DNA of 64,000 bases from Colias croceus (GCF_905220415.1 NC_059566.1:3162001-3226000); one strand, 5' to 3'; shown: positions 52,601 to 61,722, counted from the stretch's first letter. The notes: generated by a model not told the origin, from the sequence alone. Made by a program: numbers and translations.

Positions 52601-53607
52601 ACACACGGCACTACTAAGCTTTCGCTTGTGTTATGGAAACCAGATGGCTGATAAACATACATAATATATTATTATAATTTTAAATAAATATGTATATTTA
52701 AAAAAATAAACTAAAATGTAACTTCTGTACAATTTTTTAACAAAATATCTATAATAGATTCAAACTTAACCTGAAGTCAATTTTTTTTTAATTAATTTTT
52801 TTTTACAGTTATTTATAACTCGTTGGCGGTTATTCAATCATAGACAAAAGAAACATGGTGTTGCCAAAAGCAGAGACCACATTTGTAATGAATGTGGCAA
52901 GAAGTTTTATGTATGTATTTTCTACTAGCTGTGCCCCGCGGTTTCACCCGCATTGCTCCGCTCCTGTTGGTCTTACCGTGAAGATATTTATTAGCCTTCC
53001 TCGATAAATAGGCTATCTAAAGCTGAAGAGTTTGTTCGTTTGAACACGCGAATATCAGGAACTACTGGTCCGATTTTAAAAATTCTTTCACTGTTAGATA
53101 GCCCATTTATTGAGGAAGGCTATAGGCTATATTTGTACCACGAGCGAAGCCGGGGCGGACCGCTAGTTAATTTTAAAACTAAGAAACTAAATATTTATTA
53201 CCCAATTGTTAATTTCTATTTTTCTTTATTATTCTTTCTTTTTCCCTAACGCCTTATTTTTTGCTCACCTACCTCCTTTTAATGTCTCTCCTTACATATT
53301 ACTTACGGTGGCCTGGAAGAGATCGCTATCTAGGGATAAGGCCACCGTTTGTACACATTATTTTCCTGTTATCTGTACTTTATGTGTCTCTATTTCTTTT
53401 GTGTGTGCAATAAATAATTAAATAAATAAATTAATTAAATAAATATTTTCTATATTCTAGACGGCAACAACGCTCCGTGCGCACCAACTTATACATTCGG
53501 ATGAAAGAAGTTTTATGTGCGAAGAATGCGGTGATACATTCAAACAACCGGCAGCTTTGTACACACATTATAAACTTGTACATAAGGGCATTAAAATGAA
53601 ACAATAA
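46665..53607 (+). CDS. ZAD-type C2H2 zinc-finger protein, 539 aa, complete
   Basis: Exons 46665-46772, 46844-46954, 47368-47877, 48290-48504, 49549-49653, 50515-50724, 51956-52067, 52809-52910, 53461-53607; 1620 nt, consistent phases. The N-terminal ZAD uses KICKTCFS (exon 1) and ICWECKAI (exon 2). A long acidic linker (exon 3, about residues 74-220) follows, then about eleven C2H2 fingers: FKCDTCVLGF, YMCKICGTRF, YRCVFCRFET, VHCGQCDSVF, ITCSECGRNF, YRCDHCRMTF, YCDVCKVQCK (atypical, RNA/matrin-like spacing), YECSTCKKRF, YKCSICKKLF, HICNECGKKF and FMCEECGDTF. Linkers are not of the TGEKP type. Exon 2 must start at the second AG (46844), because the first AG would put a stop in frame. Likely a nuclear DNA-binding factor; target unknown. 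Head to head with the gene at 45617. Confidence 0.9.
47028..47268 (-). mobile_element. Helitron-like element, family B, inverted
   Basis: CTAGCTTTCCGTCCGCGGCT to CATCCTCACAAACTTTTGCA with TTTATAATATTATAGTAGG. Intron 2 of the plus-strand zinc-finger gene. Confidence 0.78.
47893..48212. mobile_element. Family D then family C Helitron-like fragments
   Basis: CTAGCGGTGCACCACGGCTG, CGTACTTCAAGGAATA (47893-48035), then a degenerate inverted family C copy (CCGCCCGAGGCTTGGACCG to ATACAAAGAGACATAGG, 48062-48208). Intron 3 of the plus-strand zinc-finger gene; translation runs into it after exon 3. Confidence 0.62.
48515..48668 (-). repeat. Retroelement 3' end, minus orientation
   Basis: GAAAGAAAGAAAGAATTTAT, GGCAGCCCTTTAGCAAAAAG and AGCACTGATTTTCAGTGGCC. 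Related to 54000-54190. Confidence 0.5.
48678..48872 (-). mobile_element. Helitron-like element, family A, inverted
   Basis: ACTAGCTGCGCTTCGGTTTC to CAGCTTTATAATATTAGTAT. Intron 4 of the plus-strand zinc-finger gene. Confidence 0.75.
49031..49527. mobile_element. 497-bp TA-flanked MITE
   Basis: Inverted ends GAGTCTGGCCAGCCAAAGCT with GAACCCAGT and its complement, flanked by TA (49029-49030, 49528-49529), a Tc1/mariner-type signature. Ends 21 bp upstream of exon 5 of the plus-strand zinc-finger gene, so its right end lies next to that splice acceptor. Confidence 0.82.
49790..50035 (+). mobile_element. Helitron-like composite (family B head, E-like tail)
   Basis: TCCTACTAATATAATAAATG with CGAAAGTTTTTCG, then CCAAATTTGAAGTAAATCC and AAATATCCAATATACAGTTT with TGACTTTCCTACGA. 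Intron 5 of the plus-strand zinc-finger gene. Confidence 0.5.
50035..50275 (+). mobile_element. Helitron-like element, family B
   Basis: TCCTACTTATATTATAAAGG to GCCGCGGGCGGAAATCTAGT, complete. Confidence 0.78.
50281..50466 (-). mobile_element. Helitron-like element, family A, inverted
   Basis: CAAGCTGCGCCCCGTGGTTT to CAGCTTTATAATATTAGTAT. About 50 bp upstream of exon 6 of the plus-strand zinc-finger gene. Confidence 0.75.
50739..50816 (+). repeat. Tandem duplication of about 37 bp
   Basis: TTAGGTTATATAAAATGAAA with TAAGATTATTATGGA occurs twice in a row, directly before a family E element. Confidence 0.7.
50817..51282 (+). mobile_element. Helitron-like element, family E, full length
   Basis: CTAGCTTCCGCCCGCGACTC to TTGACCCTTCTACAGATTTA with TTATATGTATAGAT. 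Intron 6 of the plus-strand zinc-finger gene. Confidence 0.75.
51312..51492 (-). mobile_element. Helitron-like element, family A, inverted
   Basis: ACTAGCTGAACTCCGCGGTT to CTTTATAATATTAGTATAGA. Intron 6 of the plus-strand zinc-finger gene. Confidence 0.72.
51517..51655. mobile_element. 139-bp inverted-repeat element
   Basis: AGAAATTAAAGACTTTTTAA with CGGATTTTAA and its complement enclose CCCGACGTTTCGAACACTTT and CGAGCGTGGTCACGGGG. Confidence 0.72.
51700..51923 (+). mobile_element. Helitron-like element, family B
   Basis: CTTATTTAATATTATAAATG with CGAAAGTTTGTTAGGATGG to GAAAAAGCGAAAGCTAGTG. About 35 bp upstream of exon 7 of the plus-strand zinc-finger gene. Confidence 0.75.
52095..52262 (-). 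repeat. GAGTTTGA-type repeat, minus orientation
   Basis: TTCAAACTCAAACTCAAACA with TTTATTTATTCAATTAGACTTC, then GATTCGGAAAGCAGTATCTA and AACTCCATAGTTGCTC. The same unit forms the arms of 38050-38766. It keeps an open frame similar to those copies. Confidence 0.65.
52587..52690 (-). repeat. SINE 3' fragment, inverted
   Basis: TATTTCAGGACAATTTTCAC, ACACGGCACTACTAAGCTTT and CTTGTGTTATGGAAACCAGA, the reverse of the 12156 SINE body. Confidence 0.68.
52923..53168. mobile_element. Two half family A elements head to head plus a family D end
   Basis: Minus half CTAGCTGTGCCCCGCGGTTT to CGATAAATAGGCTATC (52924-53020), plus half AAGCTGAAGAGTTTGTTCG to GAAGGCTATAGGCTATA (53020-53132), then CCACGAGCGAAGCCGGGGCG with GACCGCTAGT. 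Intron 8 of the plus-strand zinc-finger gene. Confidence 0.62.
53305..53455 (+). repeat. LINE 3' tail
   Basis: GGCCTGGAAGAGATCGCTAT, GGATAAGGCCACCGTTTGT and AATAAATAAATTAATTAAAT. It abuts the acceptor of the last zinc-finger exon (53461). Confidence 0.55.
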
Positions 53608-53639
53608 TTTGTGTTTTATTTACCTTTTGACTGTACTAT

Positions 53640-53990
53640 AATAACTTCGCCCGCTTTGTCTAAAACCTAATAAATTATATACTAAAACCTTCCTTGAGAA
53701 TCACTATTAAAAAAAAGAAAAAAAGACGGGTTGCACTCCGGGAGTGCCGGCAGTAGAAAAAACTTGATTATTAACGTTCAGCATGTTTGATATTTTGGAA
53801 TGGTATCCGTCTTACGCATGGAATATAAGGGCTAAAAAAAATCCGTCTTACGCTTTTTCGATCAGGCCACGTGTCCTGACGCGAGTTTAAGATTTTATAC
53901 CCAACGCCGCTAAAGAAGTTTTCACTTTAAAAAGTATCAAAATTCGTTGTGTAGTTTTAAAGAAGCAAAACTCTGTATGACGTACCCGAT
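53640..53990. repeat. Repeat mosaic after the zinc-finger gene
   Basis: A family C fragment (ACTTCGCCCGCTTTGTCTAA, 53643-53705), then TTGCACTCCGGGAGTGCCGG (53729-53748) and a degenerate GAAGTTTTCACTTT end (53915-53930). Confidence 0.5.
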
Positions 53991-53999
53991 ATATTAGAA

Positions 54000-54190
54000 A
54001 TAGAAATAGAATGTGTTTTATTTGCCACCAATTACAAAAATATAAATCTTAATAATCTAACACAGAACAGGAAAAAAAAATAATATACATATATAGCGAT
54101 GGTGGCAAAAAGGACTCCCCGTCAGCAAAGCAGCAACCATTAATTAAAATGTATTGCTGCACTGATTTTCAGAGGAGACCACGTGACTGT
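54000..54190 (-). repeat. Retroelement 3' end, minus orientation
   Basis: GAATGTGTTTTATTTGCCAC, GATGGTGGCAAAAAGGACTC and GCACTGATTTTCAGAGGAG; related to 48515-48668. Confidence 0.5.
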
Positions 54191-54240
54191 ACGCAATTAA
54201 GTTATACATCTATTTATGATAGTGTGTTTATGTAGCATAG

Positions 54241-54340
54241 GCAAGAAACTTATATATAATACACTGGAGATTGCATTATGACCATTAACTTGTAACAAGA
54301 AAATATGACGTTGAATGACGCCTGTATGTTTATTTATCCC
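54241..54340 (+). repeat. Extra left end of the 9-bp-duplication element family
   Basis: CAAGAAACTTATATATAATA with CACTGGAGATTGCATTATGACC matches both ends of the complete element at 56881-58388. Its partner end was not found. Confidence 0.6.
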
Positions 54341-55047
54341 TTTCACACCAACTTGCCAAGTTAGGACTTAGGTCTTAGACTTGGACAGAACATTTTTAAT
54401 GAATTAAAAAAAAACATTTTTTTTAATTAATAGTATCAACATAATAAAATAAATATATAATAGACTTAAAGTATGAAACCTACAGAATGTGCAGTCATAG
54501 TCGTTTTCTAATATTTACCGGGACAAACGGCTAGGTTGGCAGGTGTAAACAGGTATGTCGGTTTACTTTCACTTGATAGGATGATGAAAAAAAAAATATG
54601 TCAGCGCTGTTTTATTACAAAATTGTTTTTATATTATATTGATTTTTTAATAATTAATAAAAAAATATCCTGTCCAGGATTTTCCCAGTCAACCCATTTT
54701 TAATACATTTTTTAATACACTAAATTTATTATAAAATTGGTCTCATTCTATTATCACGCCGTTGCATTTCGGCTTATATTCGGATCTTAGACCATTTGCC
54801 TTTACCAAAATAGGTGTAGTCCATTGAAAAGTTAGTACATTTGGGGTTGCATTTCTTAGAGGACGCAATTTTATTTTTTTGATGTGTAGAGGGGGTTAGT
54901 GTGAAGTTATCACCAAGTTTGTGGGGTCGCAGCCCTTGTCCCACGGCCGCCATCTTGAAAATAGCGGAAGATATGGTTTATACGATATATCTCTTAAACT
55001 GTTTATCTGATAAAAAAAATTTGATAACATTATTTGTTGCAAATTGC

Positions 55048-55829
55048 CGTGATTGATTGATTGATTGATACGTAAGCCTACTTTATTGCATCAATCAATC
55101 ACGGCAAAAGCGAATATATGCATATGCGCCGATACAAAAACAACAGAATACCCAGGATCGATCTTGTAATAGGAGCCACTACTTATAAAGGTGTGGACAA
55201 ATTTAAATACTTGGGATGCCCTGTGACCGATACGTACACTAGGGAAGAAGAAATCGAAATAAGGATACAAAATACCCTCCGTTGCAGTGCAGCCTTACAC
55301 AAAGTACTGGTGTCGAAAATCCTCAGCAGGCGTACTAAAATCCTTATCTATAAAACTATACTAAGACCTATCTTAATGTACGGCTGCGAGACTTGGACAC
55401 TGACACAAAAAGAAGAAGACAAGCTCCTAGTTACTGAAAGAAAGATCCTAAGAAAGATATTTGGGCCAGTGTTGACAGAAGAAGGGGTTTGGAGGAGGAG
55501 GAAAAACTTAGAACTTCAAGATCTAATGGCCGAGCCAAACATCATTGGTGAGATTAAAGCCCAAAGACTCCGATGGCTCGGCCATGTGGAAAGAATGGGG
55601 GAAGATCGAGCAGCGAAACGAGCGTACCTGAGACAGCCATCTGGACGCCGTCCTGTTGGACGTCCCAGGTACCGCTGGAAAGATGAAATCGCCAAGGACC
55701 TGCGCACCCTCCAGATTGAATACTGGCAAGAGATGGCGCAGGATAGAGTCAAATGGAGGCTCTTATTGTCGGAGGCCAAGACTCACTTTGGGTCCCTGCG
55801 CCACTCTAGTAAGTAAGTAAGTAAGTAAG
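55048..55829 (+). mobile_element. 5'-truncated LINE insertion with 14-bp target duplication
   Basis: Flanked by ATTTGTTGCAAATT on both sides (55034-55047, 55830-55843). It ends in a GTAAGTAAGTAAGTAAGT tail. The start holds a small hairpin, GCCGTGATTGATTGATTG and CAATCAATCACGGCA. Confidence 0.8.
55118..55816 (+). pseudogene. C-terminal part of LINE reverse transcriptase polyprotein, 232 aa open frame
   Basis: The open frame shows the post-polymerase region common in insect LINEs: FKYLGCPVTD, SRRTKILIYKTILRPIL, MYGCETWTLT, TERKILRKIFGPV, RLRWLGHVERMGEDR, GRRPVGRPRYRWKDEI and a final WRLLLSEAKTHFG. The polymerase catalytic motif itself is absent because of 5' truncation, so it is not functional alone. 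No stop or frameshift interrupts it, which, with the clean target duplication, suggests a young insertion. Confidence 0.85.
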
Positions 55830-55844
55830 TATTTGTTGCAAATT

Positions 55845-56610
55845 AAATTCTCCACAATTTTGGTCCAGTAACTTTTTGTCGTAGAACTATAAATAAAAAA
55901 GTTATAAGCAAAAATGTTCAGATAATAGAGATATTTATATTTTTCAATAAAACTTTTTTTTTATCATTTTACGAAGAAATGATATATGACCATTTTTGTA
56001 GATTGTTTTTCGAGGAACAACTTTTACATACAACATTTTTTCATAAAGTCAATAGCTAAGGTTTTAAAGCGCTCCGAAATTAGTACTATTTTTCAGTACT
56101 CTTAGCTATACATTATACATATATTATGTGTGTACTAATAATTATTTGTCATCAGTAATTGTTTTTTTTTGTTATTATAATATTTTTAATAATTAATTTT
56201 GCAATATTATTAATAATTAATTATTGACTCTTTTCCCCACCACCCAGGAGTTAGAGTCTGGAAGCACGTTTTTTTTACGTCGAAAAGCAGGGCTGAAATG
56301 TTCTGTTCTTGCAGTGCTGCATGGGAAAAGAGCCAATAGCCAATATATTATGTATAGTTAAGAGTACTGAAAAATAGTGCTCACTTCAGAGCGCTGTAAA
56401 ACCTTAGCTATTGACGTAATGAAAAAATGTTGTATGTAAAAGTTGTTCCTCGAAAAACAATCTACAAAAATGGTCTGATATCATTTCTTCGTGAAATGAT
56501 AAAAAACAATTTTATCGAAACAAATAGCTCTAATTTCTGAACATTTACGCTTATAAATTTTTTATTTATAGTTCTACGACAAAAAGTTACTGGGCCAAAT
56601 TTTTTAACCA
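55845..56610. mobile_element. Large fold-back with a nested short element
   Basis: Left arm 55845-56125 and right arm 56335-56610 are inverted copies: AACTTTTTGTCGTAGAACTA, GATTGTTTTTCGAGGAACAA, TTACATACAACATTTTTTCA and TCAATAGCTAAGGTTTTA recur in reverse. The centre holds a short inverted pair TTGACTCTTTTCCCC and GGGAAAAGAGCCAATA (56223-56340). The LINE at 55048 inserted at its left border. Confidence 0.72.
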
Positions 56611-56880
56611 TTCACGTTAATAATTTGGTGAATGGTTTTTTCAAATGTATGGTGCTAAGTTCTGAATCATAGTTCTGAATAGTTTTTTTGACGTGACAAC
56701 GTCTTAAATTAGGTTGCGGCTGGGAGTCACTTATGAAAAAGTGTAACGCTCGGTAACGTTACGATGAGTCACCGAAAGAGGCACGCGGGCATGGTTAGCC
56801 CGCCTAAGAGCGAGAGAGACAGACATAAAAAGTCGTTGTCACGTAAAACTTTCGCCCGTATACCGACTTTACAGGCAACC

Positions 56881-58388
56881 AAGAAGCTTATATCTAATAC
56901 ACTGGAGATTGCACTATGACCATTGACTTGTCACAAGAAAATATAACCTTGAATGACGTCAGTGTTGTTTTTTGTCTCTTTCTGTGGGTGACCACACTGG
57001 TTTGTATATTCAGGATTTTTCGAAATAGAAAAAAACTAAAAATCATGGTCTATAAATAATAACGACATATATTTTTAACAGTATTAATTATATTATAATA
57101 TTACTGGCCATACTTTATAGGTACATACAATTTTAATTGGTATAGAATGATAGTTTTAAATAACTCTTGGCTACAAAGCCTGGATATGAACCGATATATA
57201 GCATTAACATCCTTTGTAAATAGAGGAAAGTTGTGTTTTGCATCAGATGCTGTTTACAAAATTGTAAGCTACTCAGATCTTCTTTTTAAACGCGTTGCTT
57301 CGACGGGTCAATTTCAAGCCAAAATCATCAAAGAAAAACTGTTTATAATAAACGCCTTGCACAAATTTCAGCTAACTTTACAAAGTTTATTTTTCAAAAG
57401 GTATTTTTTTCTGGGTCGTTATCCTCAGTAATTTTACCCTTGATGGGCACATATATTTGAAACACACATTCACACTTTGAAATACCTAAAACAAAAAATA
57501 TGAGGTAAGTTAAAAGAAGTATAAATTTCAATGTAAAAACGAACAATCTTATAACTACATGTGAGTGCAATACCGATGTCGTGTGTTGTTTCATTACTAG
57601 TAAAAATCTTGAAAATGGTGTTCTAAATTTCATCATAATATTATTGTTATTACAATATATTCTCTTCACTATCCATAAAAACTCGTCATCATGGTTACCT
57701 TACTTGTTAATTTTGTTTATTGAAAACTTGTTGAAAAATGATAAAGTATTAGGGAAATAACAAATTTAACATGACTGCTTTCTAAAATGATGCAAAATTT
57801 TACAATTTTTGCCATTGATATGATTCTAAACAGGTAAATGCAGGAGTATTGAGGAATATTGTAAATAACGTAAATAAGTATACACTTGCCTGTGAAATTC
57901 TATGCCAGAATTTGGTGTCCAAACACTTCTGCAATTTTTCACAATGCAATACATTATTTATATTCGGAAAATATTTATTAAATACGCAACAATATTAACT
58001 TAAATATTCGAAGCGACGCAATTTTTTTGACACTTATGCCATATTGTCAAAGTGAGAGTTGCTACAATTTTATTATGGTAACTACCCATAATCAAGGAGT
58101 ATCGCTTTTTAATAATTGGTCCAGATACTTATTTTATTTAGCATAAATAATAATTGTCTCATCCAATAATGCTTCTGAATGACGTTGTTGGCAATTTATC
58201 AACAAACTCATGTACAAAAACTAACCTTTTGCACAGAATATTACGGCATACATAGTAGCCTTGGGAAAACTTCGTATTAACAGTGGCAATACCAAGTTAG
58301 GTGTGAAAGTGATAAAACACAACAATTTTCTTGTTACACGTCAAATGTTCATACCGAAATCTCCAGTGTATTAGATATAAGCTTCTTG
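56881..58388 (+). mobile_element. 1.5-kb DNA transposon with 9-bp target duplication (P-like?)
   Basis: Inverted ends AAGAAGCTTATATCTAATAC with ACTGGAGATT, flanked by CAGGCAACC on both sides (56872-56880, 58389-58397). An open frame at 57147-57431 (MNRYIALTSFVNRGKL...FASDAVYKIVSY, 94 aa) vaguely recalls the C-terminal region of P-element/THAP9-like transposases; this is weak. The rest is AT-rich and non-coding. The duplication length also fits Mutator- or Merlin-type insertion. Confidence 0.7.
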
Positions 58389-58813
58389 CAGGCAACCAAT
58401 TTTTTTTAAATATTAAATTAATATCAAAAATATGTTATCAAATCATGATGAATTTATTGTGTGTATGCAGCATTATGTAGAATAGACAATAGAAAAAAAA
58501 TACATTGATATATTATCTGTGGTTGTCCAAATGCCAAATCTCACCAAATCTCTAATCACTAGAACGTGACTAGAACTTCTACTTGTACACTACTTGCTAG
58601 TAATTGTATTCTCTTTGCTACTTGCCGTACTAGACGGTAGACCTAATCTGTGCTACTTGCCTGTGCTACTTGCTCTGTGCCCTGTGGTGGTAATCACCAT
58701 TTGTGGGCGTGCCGCGTGGCATTTTAAACAAATGGTGATTTGACATATTTTGTGGCATTATCTATTAACTAATATCTTTTTTTTTCACCACCTCACCTAG
58801 GCACATAATACAG

Positions 58814-59302
58814 ATGCCACCCAGGTTTGTATACCAAAAGAAGAAGTCTGGTGATATCCGAAAAAAACTTTTATCGCATCGAAATGAAAAAACAATGAAC
58901 TGTGAAAACCTTTCTCTAACAAGAACAACGAAGCCCGCTAAAAATACAACGAACTTTTCGGTAAATATATCTAATTAAAGGACAAAGGGACGGAGTAACG
59001 CGTTTTAGATCGCGCATAACAGAGGTGAACAAGTTTATTTAAAACATTATGGATAGACGCTTGACATTACATAGATATAGGCCCCCGGGATCGTGGGTTA
59101 TGTCGGATTCCTACCGACCAAAACCCCACTGTGTTCCGTCCAGCCGCTATTAAAACGAAGCCACGGGTGTTGTATAGTTCCTCCGCGATATGGTATAGCT
59201 AGGTATGCAGGAGGTTATATACCAGACCATGGTTGTGAAGATTTTCGTTGGTTCTTCGCTGTAAATAAGGTTAGAAAAAGAGCAATAATATACATGACAT
59301 AA
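58814..59302 (+). CDS. Possible two-exon small gene, 122 aa, function unknown
   Basis: Exon 1 58814-58960 (49 codons, basic: MPPRFVYQKKKSGDIRKKLL...) ends at a GTAAAT donor. Exon 2 from 59081 joins in frame and reads GIVGYVGFLPTKTPL, HGCCIVPPRYGIARYAGGYI and DFRWFFAVNK to a stop at 59300-59302; alternatively a donor at 59270 leads to a further exon not found. The paired GYVGFLP and AGGYIP motifs loosely recall ciliary microtubule-associated small proteins; this is only an impression. The exon 2 acceptor lacks a good pyrimidine tract. Base composition differs from the AT-rich repeats around it. Confidence 0.4.
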
Positions 59303-59496
59303 TTATTTACAACATAAAATATTTAAATAGTCTCAAATTTATGGTTTGCCTGTATTGTGTATAAGAGGAGATTCAAAAATTTAGTACAACTGATAAGAAT
59401 ATAACTCAATTTTTTTTGACATCATATGTCTGAATATCTTAAATAACATACATAATATGTATTATCGTTTCTCTTCCCCCTCACATGGGGTGAGAC

Positions 59497-59832
59497 TTAA
59501 ATTAAAATATTTGTTTTGAGTTCTTCTATGGCAGTTTTGATTTTGTATTTGCCTTTCTCTAACATCTCTGGATCGTCAGATGATCGATCATCAGATTTGG
59601 GCTCTTCTACTTCATACTCTTCGGTTTCCTCGTTTGTGTTAGATCTGCCCTTTAACCAATCATATCTTACACTCATCTTGTTGGACAAGCTCTTCAGAGC
59701 GGCTCCCATGGAACGCTGCTCTTCTGGACTGTCCTCTGCGTCCAATTCCCTGGAGTCCTTCTTGAGTTTGTCAATGTACTCGATCTTGTCTAGTGCTGTT
59801 ATGTTTGCGATAGTCCTTGCCGGGATAGACAT
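59497..59832 (-). CDS. Uncharacterised 111-aa acidic protein, intronless or last exon
   Basis: Open from ATG (59832) to TAA: MSIPARTIANITALDKIEYI, SRELDAEDSPEEQRSMGAAL, KSLSNKMSVRYDWLKGRSNT, then an acidic ETEEYEVEEPKSDDRSSDD tail and a helix-like end. Its codon usage is less AT-biased than its surroundings, which argues for real coding sequence. No domain recognised. It could be a retrocopy or the terminal exon of a gene with upstream exons; it converges on the possible gene at 58814. Confidence 0.42.
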   Translation of the reverse strand: MSIPARTIANITALDKIEYIDKLKKDSRELDAEDSPEEQRSMGAALKSLSNKMSVRYDWLKGRSNTNEETEEYEVEEPKSDDRSSDDPEMLEKGKYKIKTAIEELKTNILI

Positions 59833-59989
59833 GTTTTCCGATTAGGTCTGTCGATTTGTTGCCAAATGTTCATTAATTTGTAGGTACATCCTACTTCTCT
59901 CTTTCTTCAATATTAGATTTGTCTTTGGTCAATATTAGAACTTAATATCCATGAAATAAGGTATAATTTGGACACAGGCACAGGAGCTG

Positions 59990-60480
59990 GCACAAATCAC
60001 TTCATAAGAAATATGAGATCTGAGGATATGTTCTCCATGCGAATTCGGCGTGAAATATGTGGTTTCACCAGCTCGAGAGGCAACTCTTTCAAGAATGTTT
60101 GTCTCAATCAGAGTGTTTGTGTTGACTTTGTATATTATTTGGGCATTGATCTCAGTTATATTCAAAATGGAGAAGAATGTGCGCATTGGCCATATTGATG
60201 TGATTCTGGCAACGGAATAATCCTCTTTTGATCTACATCATCTACGCCTCCTATTGTGGAATTGTAAAATGTTACAATCTCAGGTTTAGCTTTGCTTCCA
60301 GTTTCTTGGTCTATAGCGTTGTCATTGTGAAGTGTTGATAGCATAAGGACAATGTTCTTTGTTTTTTTCTTTGGCATTTATGATATCTTATCTTCACCGA
60401 AACCAAAAATTAAACTTGATATTGGCCTATACTTTGTTGACAAAAAAGAAGGTGGAATCTCTTTTTTATTTTTTCGCAGT
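59990..60480 (-). pseudogene. piggyBac transposase relic, C-terminal part
   Basis: Reading on the minus strand: NKKEIPPSFLSTKYRPISS, FGFGEDKIS, a stop, PKKKTKNIVLMLSTLHND, KPEIVTFYNSTIGGVDDVDQ, then after a frameshift WPMRTFFSILNITEINAQII. These are typical late-domain motifs of piggyBac transposases (GGVDxxDQ with a catalytic Asp, and the PMxxFxxLLNIAxINA helix). The N-terminus is missing. It is a different lineage from the relic at 63089. Confidence 0.78.
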
Positions 60481-60889
60481 GTTCCCACCGCCGTTGTTCT
60501 GTAGGTATTTTTCAATTCATCAAACAACAGTTTTTAATGTTAAATAATTGTACATATGTAGTTAGATTTCTTCCCGTGTTCAATATGGGTTGTGCTTGTG
60601 CAATTCTCTTCACAACATCAGCATCAACATTTGTCATATTAATTATTCATCACTAACAAAAAGTTTACAACGGTAAGATTTAACATAAGGCATTAATTTC
60701 ATTCTTGTCTCCCTAGATCTAAGAACATATTGTGCATTCGTCATTCATTACAATAATCACACCAAAATTGTAAGCTGTATAACAGACTAGTAGATTGTAT
60801 AAATTAAAAAAAAATATATATATTTTATATAGTACTGGTGCACGTTGTGTACATTTTGTGGCAGGGGAAGATCTGCTACGCTCTGAATT

Positions 60890-61237
60890 TTGGCAGAACC
60901 TAATTTCGTACCCCAAGTAGTCGATCTTGGTTTGCGAGAAACTGCATTTTGATAAATTCAATTTCAGATGCGCCTTTTCTAACAAGATTAAGATTTCTTC
61001 TAAACTAGTTATGCATTCAAGCTGAGTTTCACCAAAAATCAACAAGTCATCTAAATACACAGTGGCTTTATTAAATCGAGCCTGTCCCAGAACGTGGTTC
61101 ATCATTCTTTGGAAGACAGCTGGGGCATTTGCCAGTCCGAACGGCATACGATTATATTCATAGTGACCGTCGGGAGTTACAAAAGCAGTCAAATATTTGC
61201 TGTCTTCTGAATTCTTCTTTTGAATTTCTCCTATCAA
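60890..61237 (-). pseudogene. Ty3/gypsy-type reverse transcriptase fragment
   Basis: The minus-strand frame reads TAFVTPDGHYEYNRMPFGLA, NAPAVFQRMMNHVLG, ATVYLDDLLIFGE (YLDD polymerase motif intact), LKLNLSKCSFSQTKIDYLG and YEIRF, then loses homology. The upstream part before TAFVTPDG is garbled, and no protease, RNase H, integrase or LTR is recognised nearby. A decayed LTR-retrotransposon pol fragment. Upstream on the same strand (61240-61560) there is open but unrecognised sequence that may be related. Confidence 0.82.
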
Positions 61238-61722
61238 ACTTTTCTGAACAAGCTCTACAATATGACATGGCTGGAGAGGAGTTGAGGAGTTGAGGTCCTC
61301 CAGGTAAACAGTTCTCAGTATTTTTATTACTCACTGCTACAGAATTCTCTGTTGAAAGATCAAATCTGATTCGCCAAAAACATCCAGGTTAAAAGTTTCG
61401 TCAATATTATTAAAATTTTCAGCAAATTCGAGGGGCAATGGAGGTTCGCAGACACTCTCACTTGTCTTTTGATTTCCTTGGTTGTTTGGTGAAGGTAGGC
61501 TTAATATGGGCAACTCGCTATATGTGGTCGCATCATGAGATTTATTTATTTTGTTATATCATTTAATTTCTTTTGCTCGTTTTCTATCTGATGCCATTAT
61601 GAAATACATAAATGTTTCAATGAATATGTATCTTATCTTCTTTTTAAAAATTGTCAATGCAAGTATCATCGTTACAGAAGAAAATGTCTCTCCAATAATT
61701 ATTGGCAAAATTGTTGAGTTGA

